From JAXMHN01 sp964578605 (lineage in GTDB: Bacteria > Verrucomicrobiota > Verrucomicrobiia > Limisphaerales > SIBE01), in the NCBI GenBank assembly GCA_964578605.1, contig CAZODO010000017.1:1-64000 (forward strand): a stretch of DNA of 64,000 bases, written 5' to 3'. A program made the translations under genes and the position numbers. Shown piece by piece: positions 59,240 to 64,000 of the stretch; within the stretch, counting starts at the first letter, position 1, and every line of letters begins with the position of its first letter. The notes beneath the pieces were generated by a model, which was not told where the DNA came from, did no database searches, and saw only the letters and a list, made by a program, of their open reading frames with translations.

Positions 59240-61411
59240 ATGAACCACGACCTTGATCCCGCGCGCGGCCTTCCGGCACTCCAGCGAATTCTTCCTCCCG
59301 CGTCTTCGCGAAAACCGCAACCCGCAACCCTCACACGCCGGCATTTTCTGTTCACGGCCGGCGGAAGCCTCGGCGCGATCGCTGCCGGCACCTTGGCCAG
59401 TCCTGGCTCTCTCTTCGGGGCCGCGAACGCATCCGGCAGCGCGGCATCCCCGCCGGCTCTGGAGCCGCTCAACCGTTTTCCCAGGATGGTCCAGGAATAC
59501 TTCGTGGAGCGGCTTCGCGAAACCGAGGCGCTAAACCGAAAGGCGAAGTCGCTTCTCCAGAACAGAGCCGACGCCGAAAGGTACGTCGCGACGGTGCGCG
59601 AGAAGATCCGCGCGTGCTTCGGCCCGTTTCCCGAGAAGACGCCGCTCAACCCGCGCATTACCGGGACGGTGGAGCGTGACGTTTACCGGATCGAGAAGGT
59701 GATCTTCGAGAGTCGTCCCGGCTTCCTGGTCGTGGGTAACCTCTACCTCCCGAAAGCCCAGACGGCTCCGTTGCCCGGGGTGGTCGGCGTTTGTGGCCAC
59801 TCGGACGCGGGCAAAGCGATCGATGCTTACCAGTCGTTCGCGCAGGGCCTGGCCCGGCTGGGATATGTCGTCCTCATCATTGACCCAATCGGCCAGGGCG
59901 AACGCTTGCAGTATCCCGACGCGCAATTGAAGTCGCGCATTGGCGTGGGGGTCCGCGAGCATCTCTACGCGGGCAACCAGCAGTTTCTGGTCGGCGAATT
60001 CTTTGGCGCCTGGCGCGCTTGGGATGGGATTCGCGCGCTCGATTACCTCCTCACCCGTCCGGAGGTGGATCCACGCCATATCGGCGTGACCGGCAATTCC
60101 GGCGGCGGCACGTTGACGACCTGGTTGTGCGGGCTCGAATCGCGCTGGACCATGGCGGCGCCGAGCTGTTTCGTAACCACCTTCCGCCGCAACCTCGAGA
60201 ACGAATTACCGGCCGATACCGAACAGTGCCCACCGCGCGCGCTTTCCCTGGGACTCGACCACGAGGACTTCATCGCCGCGATGGCGCCCAAACCGGTCAT
60301 CCTCCTGGCCAAAGAACGTGATTTTTTCGATATCCGCGGCACCGAGGGCGCCTTCGCCCGGCTTCAGCGCCTTTACCGGCTGCTCGGCGCGGAAGACAAC
60401 ATCGCGATGTTTACCGGCCCCACCACCCATGGTTTCTCGCAGGAGAACCGGGAAGCCATGTATCGTTGGTTCAACCGCGTCACGGGCCTCTCCGATGCCG
60501 AGACCGAACCCGCCCTGGTCCTCGACAAGCCCGAAACGCTGCGGTGCACTCCGCGCGGCCAGGTGATCGATCTGGAATCCCGTTCGGTGTTCCATTTCAC
60601 GGCGGAACTCTCCCAGGCTCTGGAAGAACGGCGGCCGAAACTCGAGCGCACCGAACTGGTCCGGGCCGTTTCGGAAGTGCTCAAGCTTCCGCCCCGGTCC
60701 GGAGCTCCCGATTACCGGATTCCGCGGCCGGTGTCGTCCCGGCGCTACCCGCAGCCTCATGCCACCGTGTACGCCGTGTGCACTGAGCCCGGCATTCATG
60801 CGCTGGTCTATCGCTTGAGCGCGGAACAGCATGATGCCCGCCCGCCGCGGGAACCGGCCCGCGCCGTGTTGTACGTGGCGCATCAATCCAGCGACGCCGA
60901 ACTTCGGGACGAACCGCTCATCAGGCAACTCGTGTCGGAAGAGCCGGCCGCCGCGTTTTACGCCTGCGATGTCCGGGGCATCGGGGAATCGCGCCCGGAC
61001 ACCTGCGGGCACAACAGCTTTCTCGATCCCTACGGGAGCGATTACTTCTACGCCATTCACTCTCTCATGTTGGATCGTCCGTACGTAGGGCAGAAGACGC
61101 ACGATCTTCTGCGTGTCCTGGACTGGCTCGAAAGCTGCGGTCACACCGAGGTGCATCTGGCGGCCCTGGGCTGGGGCGCCATTCCAGCCACGTTTGCCGC
61201 CCTGCTCTCGAGTCCGGTGAAGCGGGTCACCCTGAAGCATGCCCTGACCTCCTACGCTGACGTTGCGGAATCGGAAGAGTACGCCTGGCCCCTGTCGTCT
61301 TTTCTCCCCGGGGTGCTCCATCGGTTTGACCTGCCCGATTGCTACCGCGAACTCCAGGCAAAGGCCCTGCGCCAGATCGAACCTTGGGGCCCAAAAGCGC
61401 GAACCGCCTGA
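59240..61411 (+). CDS. Tat-exported double alpha/beta hydrolase
   Basis: 723 residues. A Tat-type TRRHFLFTAGGSLGAIAAG signal leads to an alpha/beta hydrolase domain: VCGHSDAGKAIDAYQSFA, LIIDPIGQGERLQ and GNSGGGTLTTWLCGLESRW with nucleophile Ser at about 284, and HGFSQENRE near the catalytic His. From residue about 510 a second, degenerate hydrolase-like half begins (VLYVAHQSSDAELRDEPLIR). Resembles acetylxylan-esterase-type proteins; substrate unknown. Confidence 0.78.
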   Translation: MNHDLDPARGLPALQRILPPASSRKPQPATLTRRHFLFTAGGSLGAIAAGTLASPGSLFGAANASGSAASPPALEPLNRFPRMVQEYFVERLRETEALNRKAKSLLQNRADAERYVATVREKIRACFGPFPEKTPLNPRITGTVERDVYRIEKVIFESRPGFLVVGNLYLPKAQTAPLPGVVGVCGHSDAGKAIDAYQSFAQGLARLGYVVLIIDPIGQGERLQYPDAQLKSRIGVGVREHLYAGNQQFLVGEFFGAWRAWDGIRALDYLLTRPEVDPRHIGVTGNSGGGTLTTWLCGLESRWTMAAPSCFVTTFRRNLENELPADTEQCPPRALSLGLDHEDFIAAMAPKPVILLAKERDFFDIRGTEGAFARLQRLYRLLGAEDNIAMFTGPTTHGFSQENREAMYRWFNRVTGLSDAETEPALVLDKPETLRCTPRGQVIDLESRSVFHFTAELSQALEERRPKLERTELVRAVSEVLKLPPRSGAPDYRIPRPVSSRRYPQPHATVYAVCTEPGIHALVYRLSAEQHDARPPREPARAVLYVAHQSSDAELRDEPLIRQLVSEEPAAAFYACDVRGIGESRPDTCGHNSFLDPYGSDYFYAIHSLMLDRPYVGQKTHDLLRVLDWLESCGHTEVHLAALGWGAIPATFAALLSSPVKRVTLKHALTSYADVAESEEYAWPLSSFLPGVLHRFDLPDCYRELQAKALRQIEPWGPKARTA

Positions 61412-61617
61412 TCTGGTTCTATTGGCCCACGGCTCGACTCGGTGGCGGCGGAGCGTCTCGGCCCGCCCAAACGATGGGCCTCCAGGTGGCTGATCCGCCA
61501 GTTTGCAGCCGAGTTCGTGGTCCAGGTCCGATTGCTGACTTCTGGATCATTCACCCACGGCATCGAACGATCGTTGATCGCGAGACGGGCAAGGTCGTTG
61601 CGAATTTACCGGCCACG

Positions 61618-63720
61618 CTATTGCTGGGCTTTGAAGAACATCGGGCCGTTCGTGGCCGTCACCGTATGGGGGCTCGAGGCACCCCCGACCAGATGCCACG
61701 GGGCTGTCACGGAGGGTGCCGACAATAAGCTTCCCTCGTAGGTGATGATCATTCCTTTCGCCGTCCTTTGGAAGCTCAACCGCGGCGATGGCGGAAAGTA
61801 TCCGAGTTGAGTGAGTGCACTGATGTTATCGAAGTAAACCCTTTCCGCACAAATCAGACCCTGGTTATCCACCTGATTCAGAAGCGCCGCGCGCACTTCC
61901 ACGGCCCGACCGGTGGCCGGCAGACCCAAGTACGGGCCGCTGTTGGTCCCCCGATACACCCCCTCCGTCAACACCCAGCCCTCCCCTAAATCCAAATGCC
62001 GGGCAACGTCGAATTTCAGGTCACCAAAGCCCTGGTAAAACAGTTCCATCATCGCGATGGCGGACGGACGATCCAACGGCGCGCCCAACAGGGCGAACAA
62101 CACTTGCGCGTCGCCGCGCAAGATCTTGGCAAACTCGGCCAGGTTATGCGCATTCCATCGAGACAGGCCTTCATCGACCGCGGCCACAGGACTCAGTCCG
62201 GTCGGCGCGGGATCTGCCATTGGTGTGACGGGTTGGAGCACTGGCAACTGAGGCGCCGGCATGAGGCCAGTCACAACCATCAGGCTTTGCAGGTCCATGT
62301 AAGTGGTAATCCGTTGAAGCTTGTCGTCTTGGTACTCCCAAACATCCAAATGCATGTGGTCTCCGCCCTTGCCCGTGGCAGGCATGCCCATCCAGGGATT
62401 CCGCAGCGTGCCCGAGGTCGTGTGCGCCGTCACGACGGCGTTGCCGGACAACCAGCGTTGCTCCGAGGTGGTATTGTAGTCAGGAAACCCGTGGAACAAA
62501 CCGGAAAAGAAGCCGCCGATGGCGGTCGGGCCAACCAGCATGGGGGGCACCGGCGCAAAGTCGAACACCGCATCCGGCGCCATGAAGCTGACGATGGCAT
62601 CGACGTCATGAGCAGAGATCGCCTGGCCGACCGCAGTGTTAAGAGCAAGAATCGATGTGGCAGGGGGGAAAAGCACTCCACCCGCTCGGTACACAGCGAC
62701 GCCATCATTGCTCGTGGCAATCCACTTATTGCCCCAAACATCCTCCGAAAGGGAATAGAGAATATCGCTGGGCAGCATGGAGTTCTTTGTGTTGTAGAGC
62801 GTCCATTCACTACCGTCATACTTGACCAAGCCGCTCGCACCGGTACAAATCCAGACGTTGTCCTTGGAATCAATTGCGATGAACCACGACGAAGTAATCG
62901 GCATTTTCGTGTTGCTAGCGGTGTAAAAGGTCAAATCATTGCCGGAGATTTTGAGTGCGCCCGCATTCTCGGATCCGACCCACACATTGTCCTTGGAGTC
63001 AATCGCGATCGAGCTCGCCATGGTACTCTGAACCGAGAAGCGTTTCCAGTTCACTCCGTCGAACCTGGCAAGGCCGCCGTCTCCCCACGTCAGCATCCAC
63101 ACGTTACCGGCCGAATCAAAGGCGATGCCGGACACCGTGTTACCCGGAAGCCCTGAATTCTGGGTATTGTACACTGTCCAATCCTCGCCATCGAACTTCG
63201 CCACGCCTCCACCAAAGGTCGCGATCCAGAGATTTCCTTTGGCATCAAACTTGAGACTCAGAATGTTGTTATTGGGAAGCGGGGAGTTTCCAGTGTGGTA
63301 GGTGGTCCACGTCTTGCCGTCGAATTTGGCCAGGCCACCGCCCGTGTTTTGTGTGCTCCCCGTCCCGATCCAAGTGTTTCCCTTAGGGTCGAAGGCGAAA
63401 CCAAAGACATTGTTGTGCGGTAGCCCGGAGTTCCTCGTGTTGTAGACTGTCCAATGGACACCGTCGAACTTCGAGAAGCCACCTCCGTTTGGGTCGCAGC
63501 AATGGCTGTGACCGACCAACAAGCAGCCCTGAGGATCCAGCATCGCGACCGGGGCACGATTGTCGGCGAGACCGGAATTGGACTTGTTGTAAACGATCCA
63601 TTCCGGATTTTGCGATGAGGCCGTGTCCGGCAACAGCAAGGCGGCAATCAGAATCAGCCAGGTGTGCGACTCGGCAGACTTAAAGGGACAGCTCCGGTGG
63701 TGTTGCGTTTCGGTTTTCAT
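61618..63720 (-). CDS. Beta-propeller protein with two SnoaL-like domains
   Basis: 700 residues from ATG 63720 with a signal peptide (LILIAALLLPDTASS). About nine propeller units of the GxWTVYNTxNSGLPxNxV type (two-component regulator propeller) fill residues 40-360. Two SnoaL-like units follow (VGQAISAHDVDAIVSFMAPD; AVDEGLSRWNAHNLAEFAKI), each with a DYNTTSEQRWL- or KFDVARHLDLGEGW-type core. No kinase domain is attached. Likely exported; function unknown. Confidence 0.75.
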   Translation of the reverse strand: MKTETQHHRSCPFKSAESHTWLILIAALLLPDTASSQNPEWIVYNKSNSGLADNRAPVAMLDPQGCLLVGHSHCCDPNGGGFSKFDGVHWTVYNTRNSGLPHNNVFGFAFDPKGNTWIGTGSTQNTGGGLAKFDGKTWTTYHTGNSPLPNNNILSLKFDAKGNLWIATFGGGVAKFDGEDWTVYNTQNSGLPGNTVSGIAFDSAGNVWMLTWGDGGLARFDGVNWKRFSVQSTMASSIAIDSKDNVWVGSENAGALKISGNDLTFYTASNTKMPITSSWFIAIDSKDNVWICTGASGLVKYDGSEWTLYNTKNSMLPSDILYSLSEDVWGNKWIATSNDGVAVYRAGGVLFPPATSILALNTAVGQAISAHDVDAIVSFMAPDAVFDFAPVPPMLVGPTAIGGFFSGLFHGFPDYNTTSEQRWLSGNAVVTAHTTSGTLRNPWMGMPATGKGGDHMHLDVWEYQDDKLQRITTYMDLQSLMVVTGLMPAPQLPVLQPVTPMADPAPTGLSPVAAVDEGLSRWNAHNLAEFAKILRGDAQVLFALLGAPLDRPSAIAMMELFYQGFGDLKFDVARHLDLGEGWVLTEGVYRGTNSGPYLGLPATGRAVEVRAALLNQVDNQGLICAERVYFDNISALTQLGYFPPSPRLSFQRTAKGMIITYEGSLLSAPSVTAPWHLVGGASSPHTVTATNGPMFFKAQQ

Positions 63721-64000
63721 GGCTTTGTAAGTATTGAGCTCGTCAAAAGCAATGAGGCAAAAGGGGTAAGTTGTTACACACGCTCGTTTCGTTGGCCCCG
63801 TGTTTGCACGCTCTTCGGACGAAGGCACGGGGAGCATCGTGCGGCGATGCGGCTTGGAGTCTTACGGAAGCGAAGGGGCCTTGAGCGATGACACGCCCTT
63901 GCTCGTCGCGTAAGCGAGCGTGTCTCCGTCGGCCAGAAACTCGAGCCACTCTATTCTGTCTGCCGGACGCACCACCCCCGCGTTTCTTCCGATATCGATG
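63721..64000. other. Right-edge region without a supported gene
   Basis: 280 bp upstream of the propeller gene. No supported ORF or clear promoter was found; any gene beginning here would continue past the window. Confidence 0.3.

Overview
This window looks like a piece of a Verrucomicrobiota chromosome, possibly near the Pedosphaera/Limisphaerales group. That placement is inferred from gene content, not from a marker tree: a FTLIELLVVIAIIAILAG-type pseudopilin, a TIGR03790-type protein, a CgeB-like glycosyltransferase, a beta-helix protein, a large HEVGH metalloprotease and a GC-rich composition. The left third (1 to about 22,098) is the right part of a Mu-like transposable prophage; its tail genes must lie beyond the left edge. 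The rest is host chromosome.

Prophage. The genes run in two opposite directions from a control region at 10,004-10,137. Leftward (minus strand) are a HTH repressor, a zinc-ribbon membrane protein, a cluster of small membrane or lysis-type genes (7,143-8,686), small and large terminase, portal, a gpG-like morphogenesis protein and a single long ORF joining a Mu I-type protease, a coiled-coil scaffold and the major capsid protein. Rightward (plus strand) is a tightly coupled early operon: small Ner-like HTH, ParB-like protein, MuA-like transposase, MuB-like ATPase, two membrane zinc-ribbon proteins, Gam, a DnaA domain IV-like protein, a GemA-like protein, a cysteine-hydrolase-like protein, a 42-residue lipoprotein, several small proteins, a displaced gpF-like head protein and a minimal polymerase-X nucleotidyltransferase. 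Three spaced repeats follow. The phage seems to end directly against the 3' end of a tRNA-Val(CAC) gene.

Host, 22.2-34.4 kb. Sugar kinase, POT peptide transporter, glycosyltransferase, double-ACT protein, metallo-beta-lactamase-fold hydrolase, TIGR03790-like protein, a feoA-feoA-feoB ferrous iron operon, a pseudopilin, an EIIA-like protein and a HTH/metallo-beta-lactamase fusion.

Host, 34.5-64 kb. The most striking element is a complete transcription attenuator ahead of a DAHP synthase. It has a promoter, a 28-codon leader peptide carrying Trp, Phe and Tyr codons together, three mutually exclusive hairpins and a T-rich terminator. The second shikimate-pathway enzyme, AroB, is encoded at 51.4 kb. 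Between and after them lie a phosphodiesterase, a PQQ-type propeller, MoaE/MoaD, hypoxanthine phosphoribosyltransferase, a dimeric dUTPase, an aldolase/epimerase pair, a purine permease, Tgt, a zinc metalloprotease, a DsbD-like protein, two tandem paralogues of unknown function, a decayed toxin-antitoxin pair, a BASS transporter, a beta-helix protein, a Tat-exported double hydrolase and a propeller/SnoaL fusion.
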